From: JAYQPD01 sp046050105
GTDB lineage: Bacteria; Patescibacteriota; Minisyncoccia; Phycocordibacterales; UBA918
Assembly (NCBI GenBank): GCA_046050105.1
Contig: JBJOQE010000021.1
Location: forward strand, 1 to 9,253
DNA: 9,253 bases
Direction: 5' to 3'
The position numbers were made by a program, and so were the translations under genes. This document shows, piece by piece, positions 1 to 6,621 of the stretch (positions are counted from its first letter, which is position 1; each line of letters begins with the position of its first letter). The notes beneath the pieces were generated by a model that saw only the letters and a list, made by a program, of their open reading frames with translations, was not told the DNA's origin and ran no database searches.

Positions 1-1013
1 ACCAGGTCTTGTACAGGCGCGCGTTTTGCTTGTGCCTCTTCTACCATGCGGATAATCTGGTTTAAGAGTGTATCCTTACCCACCTTCTCCGCTTTAAACT
101 TGAGGCGGCCTTCGAGGTTGATAGTTGCGCCAATGACGGCATCACCCACCGTTTTCTTCACCGGGTACGACTCGCCGGTCACCACCTTCTCATCGAGGTG
201 CGACACGCCATCGACAATGGTGCCGTCTACCGGAATTTTCTCTCCCGGCTTCACAATCACAATGTCACCTGATGCTAGCTCCTGAAGAGGGATGGTCACC
301 TCTTTTCCATTGCGCTCCACATGAGCCTCCTTTGCTTCTAGTTTGAGAAGCTCCTTAATAGCACTCGAAGCCTTCCCCTTAGCCACCACTTCCACATACC
401 TGCCAAGCAAGATGAACGAGATAAGGGCAGCCGAACTCTCCCAGAACGGATGGTCGATGTTGAAAAACAAGAATCCTATCATGCTGTAAAGGTACGCAGC
501 GGTGGTGCCCAAAACCACGAGCACGTCCATGTTTGCCGCACCAATGCGGATGGCGGAATAGGCATTGCGGTAAAACGGCCACGCAATCACAAACTGGATA
601 GGTGTTGAGAGAATCCAGTAGATATAGTTGAGGTCGATGCCCCACACCGCGTGAATGTGCGGGAGGTTAAACATGTGCACGCCCATGTAGTAGGCAATGA
701 TCGGTGACGCAATAGCAAACGATGCAATCACTCGACGCTTCGCCAACTCAAGCTCTTTACCCTCAGATTTTTCTTCTTCATCTGCAGAAGTTGCTTCTTC
801 AGGGCGAATAACGTCGTACCCGAGCTTGTTTACAAAGCCATCAATTGCTTCGAGTGAGATTTTTGATTCCTCAAATTCAAGTGCCACTTTCTGCGCGCCA
901 TAACTTGTCGATGAAGCGGTGACTCCTGGTTGCTTCATCAACAGTTTGTCTATCAAAATAGCACACGATGCGCAGTGCATCCCTTTCACCTTAAGTACTA
1001 TTTTTGTTGCCAT
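1..1013 (-). CDS. copA: Copper-translocating P-type ATPase, N-terminal part (runs off left edge)
   Basis: P1B-type ATPase that would pump Cu(I) out of the cytosol using ATP. About 337 codons are visible, read from ATG at 1013; the 3' end lies outside the window. Seen: one N-terminal heavy-metal-associated domain with GMHCASC (C14, C17), then an acidic linker (around residues 70-90). Membrane helices follow, including the family-typical STPIQFVIAWPFYRNA and ANMDVLVVLGTTAAY stretches and ALISFILLGRYVE. The actuator domain carries VTGES (T279-S282). The last visible residues (AKRAPVQDLV) sit just before the helix that should carry the ion-selective CPC motif, so CPC, DKTGT and the nucleotide-binding domain cannot be checked. 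Copper rather than Zn/Cd selectivity is inferred from the MHCASC domain, the helix motifs and the copper-protein neighbours. It follows the cupredoxin gene by 23 nt and is probably the last visible gene of the same operon. No clear Shine-Dalgarno precedes the start. Confidence 0.93.
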   Translation of the reverse strand, partial: MATKIVLKVKGMHCASCAILIDKLLMKQPGVTASSTSYGAQKVALEFEESKISLEAIDGFVNKLGYDVIRPEEATSADEEEKSEGKELELAKRRVIASFAIASPIIAYYMGVHMFNLPHIHAVWGIDLNYIYWILSTPIQFVIAWPFYRNAYSAIRIGAANMDVLVVLGTTAAYLYSMIGFLFFNIDHPFWESSAALISFILLGRYVEVVAKGKASSAIKELLKLEAKEAHVERNGKEVTIPLQELASGDIVIVKPGEKIPVDGTIVDGVSHLDEKVVTGESYPVKKTVGDAVIGATINLEGRLKFKAEKVGKDTLLNQIIRMVEEAQAKRAPVQDL

Positions 1014-1036
1014 ACCAGGAGTTGTTATGTGCAGAG

Positions 1037-1504
1037 CTACTTAATAAGATTGATGATGAACTTACCGATGTGGTCAAAGTGCCCGCGAATAGTACCGGCA
1101 TACGGGCCAGTCGCCACCTTTCCATCTTTGAGGCCGAACGATCCGTTGTCACTGTCACTACAGGAAACTGAACAGTAGAAAGGAAATTCCCCTTCTTTAG
1201 ACGCCACAAAGGAAATATCAATCTCACCGAGTGCGGGGAGACGCTGTGAAATGCCAAAGGCATCAATTGCCACACCATGGTCGAAGTCATCTTCGTTCAC
1301 CACTTTCATCTTCACTCGGTCGCATTTCTGCACATTGATGGTTTCAGGCTCAAAGCGCCACTCAAGCTTTTTTGAAGTAACAGTAAGTGCTACATCCTTT
1401 CCCATGTCGGCAGTACAGTTGTCGGTGTCCTTAATGCTGCTATAGACAACACCTCCGCCCACCAGCGCTATGAGCACAATGCCAATGATGATGTATTTGT
1501 TCAT
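1037..1504 (-). CDS. Membrane-anchored cupredoxin, CuA-like (cytochrome oxidase subunit II-type fold) with altered metal site
   Basis: 155-residue protein. Residues 4-23 form one hydrophobic N-terminal segment (membrane anchor or uncleaved signal), so the rest should be extracytoplasmic. The remainder reads as a cupredoxin: KLEWRFEPETINVQKCDRVKMKVVN is the usual start of the Cox2/nitrosocyanin-like beta-barrel, followed by DHGVAI (H76) and the loop EFPFYCSVSC (C111, C115). In a standard CuA site the second Cys is followed three residues later by His, then two residues and Met. Here the next GH occurs 26 residues later (H142), and GHFDHIGKFII aligns with the usual GHxxMxGxIxV, with H145 where Met is expected. 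Two further cysteines (C30, C61) could form a disulfide. No oxidase subunit I is in the window, so a role as copper or electron carrier beside the multicopper oxidase and CopA is more likely than a respiratory oxidase. Fold assignment is good; metal type and function are inference. Confidence 0.8.
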   Translation of the reverse strand: MNKYIIIGIVLIALVGGGVVYSSIKDTDNCTADMGKDVALTVTSKKLEWRFEPETINVQKCDRVKMKVVNEDDFDHGVAIDAFGISQRLPALGEIDISFVASKEGEFPFYCSVSCSDSDNGSFGLKDGKVATGPYAGTIRGHFDHIGKFIINLIK

Positions 1505-1582
1505 ATCGTTAAAAAATTGGAAATAAGAAAGAATTGCACGAGCGATACATCAGGCGAGTCATATACAGTTTTTCTAATGACA

Positions 1583-1597
1583 TTCATATGATATGAA
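1583..1597. repeat. Short inverted repeat between the MCO and cupredoxin genes
   Basis: TTCATAT-G-ATATGAA, 7-bp perfect arms around one central base, just downstream of the multicopper oxidase stop codon and about 80 nt upstream of the cupredoxin start. The 98-nt gap it sits in is the longest inside the copper cluster. It could be an operator for an internal promoter, or chance in AT-rich DNA. No convincing -35/-10 pair was found on the minus strand here, and the arms are too AT-rich and too short for a terminator. Confidence 0.3.
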
Positions 1598-1602
1598 AGA
1601 AA

Positions 1603-4600
1603 TTAAACGACAGCGTTAATGTATCGGCGCACCCACCACACGAGCGGTATCATGAGAAACAGTGATGCAATGAGGAGTATCCACCACTTCATACTCTTGG
1701 ACCAACCAAATGAATCGACGCTAAACCCACCTTGGGTCACCGTGATGTCGAACGAGGCAATGCGTGGGGCTGTTTCGCCATCCGGTACAAACTCCACGAA
1801 TCCACGGTACGAACCAATCGAAGTGAAGACCACCGGCACCGTGTAGGTGCGGGGTGCATCCACCATCATCGCGGGGTCGTGAGGGTGTCCAGCATCAGCA
1901 TGAGCAACTTTCACCACCTCAAAGAACGAGTGGGTGTGCGCTGGCATACCAGGCAAATCTACATGACCAACACTTGAGGTAGAAAGTACAAAGTCACTCT
2001 TTCCCGGATAAGTTGTCACTACAGCCGAGCCGTCACTCTTCACAAACGTGACCTTAAGTGGCTCGCGTACATTCGAAGAAAGCTTCAGTTGCTTCTTTCC
2101 TGGGTCGAGGAATGTGAAGCCTACATATGCAAGCTTGTTGTAGGCAAACGAAGTGGCATCTGGTATTGCACTGTACCCTCCTGCATCCACCGGTGTCGTA
2201 TAGCTAAACGCAGTGCTTGTGCCGGTTTGTGTGCGCACTTGTAGAGATGCTGCCTTTCTAAAGGCATCACCAGCAGCGACACCATCGGCATCTTCAACAC
2301 GAAACGACATCATCATACCGGCAAAGAGATGCTCAACGATGTGGCAATGAAGCATCCACACGCCGGTGTTCGACATATCAACCACAATCTCGACCTTCTC
2401 ACCGGGAAGCACCAATAGCGTATCTTTCCACACCATGTTTTGGTTCACCACGCCATTCCGCGAGAGTTCCACAAAGCGCTGGCCGTGGAGATGGATGGGG
2501 TGCTGCATCACGTGCGCTGCCATCATGTCATTCGTCAGTGCAATTTTCACAAGCGCACCTTTTTTGAATGTCCACGAGGCAAGGTCGATATCGGCATTCG
2601 CCTTACCCGTAGCTTCATCAATAAGCTTCCAGGTTACGTTCTGCGTGGTGTTTACCTTGTCGGTGTTGCCAATGTCGTCCCACTGTATGCCGGCCATGCC
2701 CATCTTCATCATGCCACCCATACTGCCGCTCATAGCGCCACCCATCATGGTGCCGTCTGGCATCATGTGGCCTCCCGCTGCGCTCGCACTTGCATCAGTT
2801 CCTGCATGCTGGTGCGCATCGTGGTTCACCGACTCAAGGCCCTTCGGGTCGACAGTCAAACGCAAACGCTTGTCGGCTGGGGCAAATGCCATGTCGCGAA
2901 TCTTACTAAAGAACAATGCGTCTGCAGAGTCGGTGCGGAGCGTGCTAAAGATATCCGCATAGGAGACATCTACCTGCTCATCACTAACCGCAAAAGTGGC
3001 GAGCGTGGTAATACCGTTTGGTGTTGCGTTCGTGAGGCGGTAGTTTCCTGCATCTTTAAAATACACTTCAATCACCAGGCGTTCTGCTGGCGAAATGTGA
3101 GCAGCATTCGCCATGTATTCCTTCTCAAATTTACCGAGGTCAGCACCCACCACCTTCATCTCTGCGCCAGGTATCATCAGGTTGTAGGTGCGCGCATTTG
3201 AGACGTTCGTCACAAAGAAACGTACGACTTCACCCTTCTTGATGGGCATGGCGTAGTTTTCTTCACCATTCACGAGGTAGGTGTTACCAAAGCGACCCAA
3301 GAGCGCATTGGTCACCGTCTCCTTGTAGAAATCGGCGTTCGTGTTTCCCTCGAGGAGTATGTCGTCGAGCACGAGCGGTGCATCACGGTTTACCGGTGAG
3401 TAGTACGCACCATCTTTTGGATCAATGATGTAGTTACCATACAGGCCAAGCTCTTGGCCGATGTCATCGCGAGTATGCGGGTGATACCAGGCAATACCTG
3501 CATCAGGAAACGACACTGTGTACAGATAGCTTTCACCCGGCTTCACCACCTTTTGTGTCACACCGGGCGTGCCATCAGAAGCATTGTCGAGGCGTAATCC
3601 ATGCGAATGGATGGTCTGGTCAATGTCGGTGTGGTTCGTGAAGTTTATGGTCGCATTTGTACCTTGTGAAGCATAGATGAATGGGCCAGGGACGGAACCG
3701 TTATACGCCATCATGCGGAGTGTGCGGTTACCAACGCGCTTTTGTACATAGGAAGCCGTGATGTTGTAGGTATCACCATCTTTGAGTGTCACTACCTCCG
3801 AGCGCTTTGCTTCAGGAAGACCAGCGGTCTCTTTACTAAACGGGGTGAGCGCTGTGCCTGAAGGCGTGTGTACGTGGTCGGTGTGGCCATCGGATGCAAC
3901 CGTGGGCGCACCTGGGTTTGCTGTGCCGTGGTGGTCGCCACCGCTCAGTGAGTTGAGGTAAAAATTGGTCGGCAGGAAGTGAATAAAAATGAGTGCAAGG
4001 AAAAACGTAAAGAGCACAAGATAGTTGCGCTGCATAGCAAGCATGCGGCTTTCATAGGAGCGTGCAATTGGCTCCTTAAGTGCACCTTTTTCTGCAAATT
4101 GCACTTTCTCTTCTGCTTCACGGCGAATCTTTTCAAGACTGTCTATCTGCGCACGATGTTGTGTCAAATCAAAGTCGGTCTCAGCATCATCAAGCTTCAC
4201 CACCTCCTCTAGCTCGCGACGCGACTTTTCAAGACGGTCGATACGCGATTCAATTTCACGAAGGCGGAACGCAGGGCTGCTCAAGAGCGCTTTGCGCTTT
4301 CGTGCCCACCACCACCACATAGGCACTACCCACACCGCTACCAAAAACCAATTACCAAGCCAGAGTGGGAGCCCAAACATACCCACACCAACCTCAAAGC
4401 CATGTGAGTGCGCTACAGCGGTGTTGAGCGCATTGTTGAACCACTGATTAAAAAACTGCTCGTTGGTCACGCGTTCAAGTGCGGAGTGGATACCTGAGTT
4501 TACCCACCAGTCGTGGGTAAAGAGGCCAAGGGTAAGAATGAAACCCGCTACATACACCATGGCCCAGCCCGTTGCACGCTCCACGGACTCTTTGCGCGAC

Positions 4601-5334
4601 ATAAGCCACGAAAGGCCATTCACCCCCAAGATGCCAAGGAACGAAAGCAGAAGAAGCGGCAACACGCGCCCGATGGCGTGTGTCATAAAGAGAAGCCACC
4701 CATACGCAATATTGCCGCTTGAAGCGGCTTCGATAAGCAAAAGAGGTGTGGCGGGGTGCGGGCACCCGATGCCGATATTGCCGAGGAAGAGGCCAAGCAA
4801 AAACGCCTTCACCAAGTCTTGGCGGCGCTGGATGAATGCGGGCGCAGCTCCGGTGTAGGTCGGCATACGCACCTTAATGAGCCCAATCTCGCCGAGTGCA
4901 AAGAGGAGTGCGAAAATACCCGCAAAGAGATACACCCAGTTTTTCACGCTCTCCAGTGGTGCGCCAAGAGCGCCAAGGGCAAAACTACCGATGATGGCAG
5001 CGATGACGCCATACATACTTTGCGTCACTGCAATACCAAACCCGAACGCAAGTGATATGCCCAAACCTTTCGCCACACCCTTGCCCATAGAAAGCGGCAC
5101 AATCACAAAGGCAAGCGGGAGTGTGCACGGCATTACGATCATGGTGATGCCCGTTGCAAAGGCAAAGAGGAACCATCCAGCACTTGAACCAGGCGCGGAA
5201 GGCGCGAGTACAAACAGGTAGAGGAGCCCGAAGATGATGGAGGCACATACCGCAATGGTGCCCATAATGAGCACCGAACGAAGCTTCACATCTTCCATGG
5301 CAACCGACGGCTGTGTGGGTGAAGGTTCACTCAT
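1603..5334 (-). CDS. CcdA/DsbD-like membrane domain fused through a coiled coil to a three-domain multicopper oxidase
   Basis: 1243 residues. Residues 20-345 hold about eight hydrophobic segments resembling the CcdA/DsbD thiol-electron transporter, with the paired cysteines in MPCTLP (C70) and GNIGIGCPHP (C191). Residues 357-416 are a charged heptad-like coiled coil, followed by a membrane helix (438-455) and a His-rich linker (467-489). A complete CueO/laccase-like oxidase spans about 505-1013, with all four copper-ligand motifs: HSHG (576-579), HPH (618-620), HPIHLHG (945-951) and HCHIVEHLFAGM (996-1007). M1007 stands at the axial type 1 position. A His-then-Met-rich insert (837-880) recalls the CueO methionine-rich copper segment. 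The tail (1014-1215) is probably beta-rich with HTH (1133-1135) and HPH (1150-1152), ending in a helix (1217-1237). With an inside N terminus, the helix count puts the coiled coil in the cytosol and the oxidase outside. Likely Cu(I) oxidation; CcdA-driven electron supply is inference. It starts 4 nt after the thioredoxin-like stop, implying coupled translation. Confidence 0.9.
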   Translation of the reverse strand: MSEPSPTQPSVAMEDVKLRSVLIMGTIAVCASIIFGLLYLFVLAPSAPGSSAGWFLFAFATGITMIVMPCTLPLAFVIVPLSMGKGVAKGLGISLAFGFGIAVTQSMYGVIAAIIGSFALGALGAPLESVKNWVYLFAGIFALLFALGEIGLIKVRMPTYTGAAPAFIQRRQDLVKAFLLGLFLGNIGIGCPHPATPLLLIEAASSGNIAYGWLLFMTHAIGRVLPLLLLSFLGILGVNGLSWLMSRKESVERATGWAMVYVAGFILTLGLFTHDWWVNSGIHSALERVTNEQFFNQWFNNALNTAVAHSHGFEVGVGMFGLPLWLGNWFLVAVWVVPMWWWWARKRKALLSSPAFRLREIESRIDRLEKSRRELEEVVKLDDAETDFDLTQHRAQIDSLEKIRREAEEKVQFAEKGALKEPIARSYESRMLAMQRNYLVLFTFFLALIFIHFLPTNFYLNSLSGGDHHGTANPGAPTVASDGHTDHVHTPSGTALTPFSKETAGLPEAKRSEVVTLKDGDTYNITASYVQKRVGNRTLRMMAYNGSVPGPFIYASQGTNATINFTNHTDIDQTIHSHGLRLDNASDGTPGVTQKVVKPGESYLYTVSFPDAGIAWYHPHTRDDIGQELGLYGNYIIDPKDGAYYSPVNRDAPLVLDDILLEGNTNADFYKETVTNALLGRFGNTYLVNGEENYAMPIKKGEVVRFFVTNVSNARTYNLMIPGAEMKVVGADLGKFEKEYMANAAHISPAERLVIEVYFKDAGNYRLTNATPNGITTLATFAVSDEQVDVSYADIFSTLRTDSADALFFSKIRDMAFAPADKRLRLTVDPKGLESVNHDAHQHAGTDASASAAGGHMMPDGTMMGGAMSGSMGGMMKMGMAGIQWDDIGNTDKVNTTQNVTWKLIDEATGKANADIDLASWTFKKGALVKIALTNDMMAAHVMQHPIHLHGQRFVELSRNGVVNQNMVWKDTLLVLPGEKVEIVVDMSNTGVWMLHCHIVEHLFAGMMMSFRVEDADGVAAGDAFRKAASLQVRTQTGTSTAFSYTTPVDAGGYSAIPDATSFAYNKLAYVGFTFLDPGKKQLKLSSNVREPLKVTFVKSDGSAVVTTYPGKSDFVLSTSSVGHVDLPGMPAHTHSFFEVVKVAHADAGHPHDPAMMVDAPRTYTVPVVFTSIGSYRGFVEFVPDGETAPRIASFDITVTQGGFSVDSFGWSKSMKWWILLIASLFLMIPLVWWVRRYINAVV

Positions 5335-5338
5335 GTAG

Positions 5339-5602
5339 TTATGCAGAAAGGGTTTTTAACTTTCCGAGAAAATCTTCTTTGTTCACCCCACCCGTAGAAT
5401 AGAGCTCGCCGTTTAAGATGATGCCGGGAGAAGCAAAAATCTGATGCTTTTGCACCAACTCTTGCCCTTCGGGGGTCATGAGGCTTCGCTCAGCAAAAGT
5501 AACGTTCGGCCAGTTCTTTTGTTCTTCTTCCCAAAAAGATTTGAATGCTTCACAGTTGTGGCAACCAGGAGAGGACACTTCTTCAAGAAGAATATTTTTC
5601 AT
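5339..5602 (-). CDS. Small thioredoxin-fold protein with CHNC active site
   Basis: 87 residues, with no signal peptide or membrane segment, so probably cytosolic. Seen: an N-terminal beta-strand (NILLEEVSS), then PGCHNC (C14, C17) at the start of helix 1 as in thioredoxins and glutaredoxins, and SPG with the likely cis-proline P59 opposite the active site. The chain then runs GIILNGELYSTGG and a C-terminal helix. The short length fits the compact glutaredoxin-like/redox-active disulfide family rather than full thioredoxin (about 105 residues). It is the first gene of the copper cluster and its TAA lies 4 nt upstream of the CcdA-oxidase fusion start. The obvious partner is therefore that protein's CcdA-like domain, which in known systems takes electrons from a cytosolic thioredoxin. 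A copper chaperone role for the CxxC is an alternative. No Shine-Dalgarno is visible before the ATG. Confidence 0.88.
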   Translation of the reverse strand: MKNILLEEVSSPGCHNCEAFKSFWEEEQKNWPNVTFAERSLMTPEGQELVQKHQIFASPGIILNGELYSTGGVNKEDFLGKLKTLSA

Positions 5603-5635
5603 AAAACCCGAGCGCGATGCTCATTGCTTTGTTCA

Positions 5636-5663
5636 AGTATAGCAACCTACAGTCATGTGTTGA
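5636..5663 (-). promoter_or_regulatory. Putative promoter of the copper cluster
   Basis: On the minus strand a -10-like TATACT (5641-5636; five of six consensus bases) is preceded by TCAACA (5663-5658; four of six) with a 16-nt spacer. Transcription would start near 5629, about 27 nt before the thioredoxin-like start. The -10 and start point lie inside an imperfect dyad whose outer arms are TTGCT/AGCAA (5624-5628 and 5641-5645), a possible operator. No recognised CueR, CsoR or CopY box is present. Pattern-based only. Confidence 0.4.
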
Positions 5664-5719
5664 TGCAGTTGTGCACAGACCGACGCGCCATTTCACCTAT
5701 GATATGCAGTAAGTATCAA

Positions 5720-5752
5720 AAAAAACACACGTGTCTCTGACGTGTGTTTTTT
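5720..5752. terminator. Bidirectional Rho-independent terminator
   Basis: Perfect 13-bp inverted repeat: AAAAAACACACGT (5720-5732) and ACGTGTGTTTTTT (5740-5752) around a 7-nt loop (GTCTCTG). Each strand ends its stem in a T-run (six Ts plus strand, eight minus strand). It lies 21 nt beyond the stop codon of the minus-strand membrane protein gene and upstream of the copper-cluster promoter, so it separates those two transcription units. Confidence 0.85.
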
Positions 5753-5773
5753 ATGACGCACTCCTGATGTGTG

Positions 5774-6484
5774 CTATGCAAGCACCACCACAGGCTCTTC
5801 TGATGGCTTGGCTTTAATGCGCAGCACATCTTTGTACATGAGGTACACATACACAAGACCAAATGGAGAAATAGCGCCACTGATGAGGTCGCTCGCTGCA
5901 GTAAACACGACACCGTCTCCCAAGAAGACACCGAGGACTAGCACAATGGCCACAATCACCGAGAGCAATACTGCACAAAGAACGAGTAGACGGAAAAAGA
6001 TGTCGAACCACATACCTGCTACGTGCGACTTGCTGGCCTTGAGAGCTTCTCTGCCGCGCTTCCCTTCCAAAACCACTGTGAGGTGAACAAAACAGAACCA
6101 CACACCTATGATGACGCCAGGAATAATAAAGAGAACGAATCCCAGAATAACCGCCAGTGCAGAAAGTATTGCTACAAAGAAGTACGAGAAAAACAACGGT
6201 GTGGCACGTTTGTATGCATCTTGCACCGAAATACCATCTTTGATATTCGCAATAGTCTGCACCAGCGCTACCGAGGCAAGAATGCTGAGGAGTACCGACG
6301 CAAAACTCCCCAGCAGAGCAAGTGGCGTACTTGAAGGGTTGGTGGTGGTGGAGATTGAGGCAATGATAAGCGCAGCACCTGAAACGAGAGCAGGCATGAT
6401 GGCAATGCTCACCAAGAGCTTCGCGTGCTGCATGTAAAACCCGTACGATTCCTTCAGAAGGGTGCCATGACTCTTGAGCGACAT
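5774..6484 (-). CDS. Integral membrane protein, GPDPase-membrane-domain/DUF975-like
   Basis: 236 residues with about six hydrophobic segments: near 22-45, 55-80, 96-118, 119-138, 162-189 and 198-216. The stretch FIIPGVIIGVWFCFVHLTVVLEG followed by a basic GKRGREALKASKSHVAG (119-157) matches the signature of the 'membrane domain of glycerophosphoryl diester phosphodiesterase'/YciC-like families: a Pro-Gly break in a helix, then an amphipathic segment with EGKRG..AL..S. No phosphodiesterase catalytic domain is attached. Function is unknown; members are usually stand-alone membrane proteins. It has its own promoter (6517-6546) and a terminator just downstream, so it appears to be a single-gene unit. 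ATG at 6484 is the first start after that promoter; no Shine-Dalgarno is visible. Confidence 0.8.
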   Translation of the reverse strand: MSLKSHGTLLKESYGFYMQHAKLLVSIAIMPALVSGAALIIASISTTTNPSSTPLALLGSFASVLLSILASVALVQTIANIKDGISVQDAYKRATPLFFSYFFVAILSALAVILGFVLFIIPGVIIGVWFCFVHLTVVLEGKRGREALKASKSHVAGMWFDIFFRLLVLCAVLLSVIVAIVLVLGVFLGDGVVFTAASDLISGAISPFGLVYVYLMYKDVLRIKAKPSEEPVVVLA

Positions 6485-6516
6485 AGAGAAAATTAAATAT
6501 GTCTAGTAACACCATA

Positions 6517-6546
6517 AGTATACCGTACCGTCACCTGCAATGTGAA
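6517..6546 (-). promoter_or_regulatory. Putative sigma70-type promoter for the membrane protein gene
   Basis: Minus-strand TTCACA (6546-6541; five of six matches to the -35 consensus), 18-nt spacer, TATACT (6522-6517; five of six matches to -10). The predicted start is near 6510, giving a leader of about 26 nt to the ATG at 6484. The -35 overlaps one arm of the 6544-6571 hairpin. Confidence 0.55.
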
Positions 6547-6571
6547 AGCCTCCTAGGAATAGAAGGCTTTC
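6544..6571. repeat. Hairpin between the tRNA region and the membrane protein promoter
   Basis: GAAAGCCT (6544-6551) pairs with AGGCTTTC (6564-6571) around a 12-nt loop that includes CCTAGG. It lies downstream of the tRNA region on the minus strand and could act as a 3' end or processing hairpin, but no T-run follows on that strand, so it is not a typical intrinsic terminator. Confidence 0.5.
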
Positions 6572-6621
6572 GTTGTAGCGGAATCGAACTCAGGTTAGAG
6601 CAACAGTGCCCCGCACTGTTG
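6572..6621 (-). other. tRNA-like remnant: GGG-loop hairpin plus T-loop-like tail
   Basis: Immediately 3' of the complete tRNA-Pro on the minus strand comes a perfect 9-bp stem, CAACAGTGC/GCACTGTTG (6621-6613 with 6609-6601), closing on a GGG loop. If the stem is limited to 5 bp, a 7-nt loop GCGGGGC remains, with GGG at the anticodon place but C where U33 is expected. It is followed by CTCTAACCTGA and GTTCGATTCC, ten bases identical to the T-loop region of the neighbouring tRNA-Pro, then CGCTACAACGA like a 3' acceptor strand. The T-stem does not pair and no 5' half is present, so this is not a functional tRNA as read. It may be a decayed tRNA 3' half or a structured RNA tail. Confidence 0.4.

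Noticed and set aside
1037..1504. Genuine cytochrome c oxidase subunit II
   Set aside because: It has only one N-terminal hydrophobic segment, abnormal CuA spacing, no Met ligand and no subunit I/III gene nearby; CuA-like cupredoxin is the safer call.
2366..3201. Long plus-strand open frames (198 and 253 codons) opposite the oxidase
   Set aside because: They are antisense shadows of a gene whose four copper motifs are intact; their His/Met/Cys composition mirrors the oxidase codons.
1603..5334. Copper nitrite reductase
   Set aside because: The HSHG, HPH, HPIHLHG and HCHxxxHxxxGM set with about 330 residues between the pairs is that of a three-domain multicopper oxidase, not the two-domain nitrite reductase.
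6544..6571. Intrinsic terminator for the tRNA transcript
   Set aside because: The hairpin is real, but no T-run follows on the minus strand and it overlaps the -35 of the next gene.
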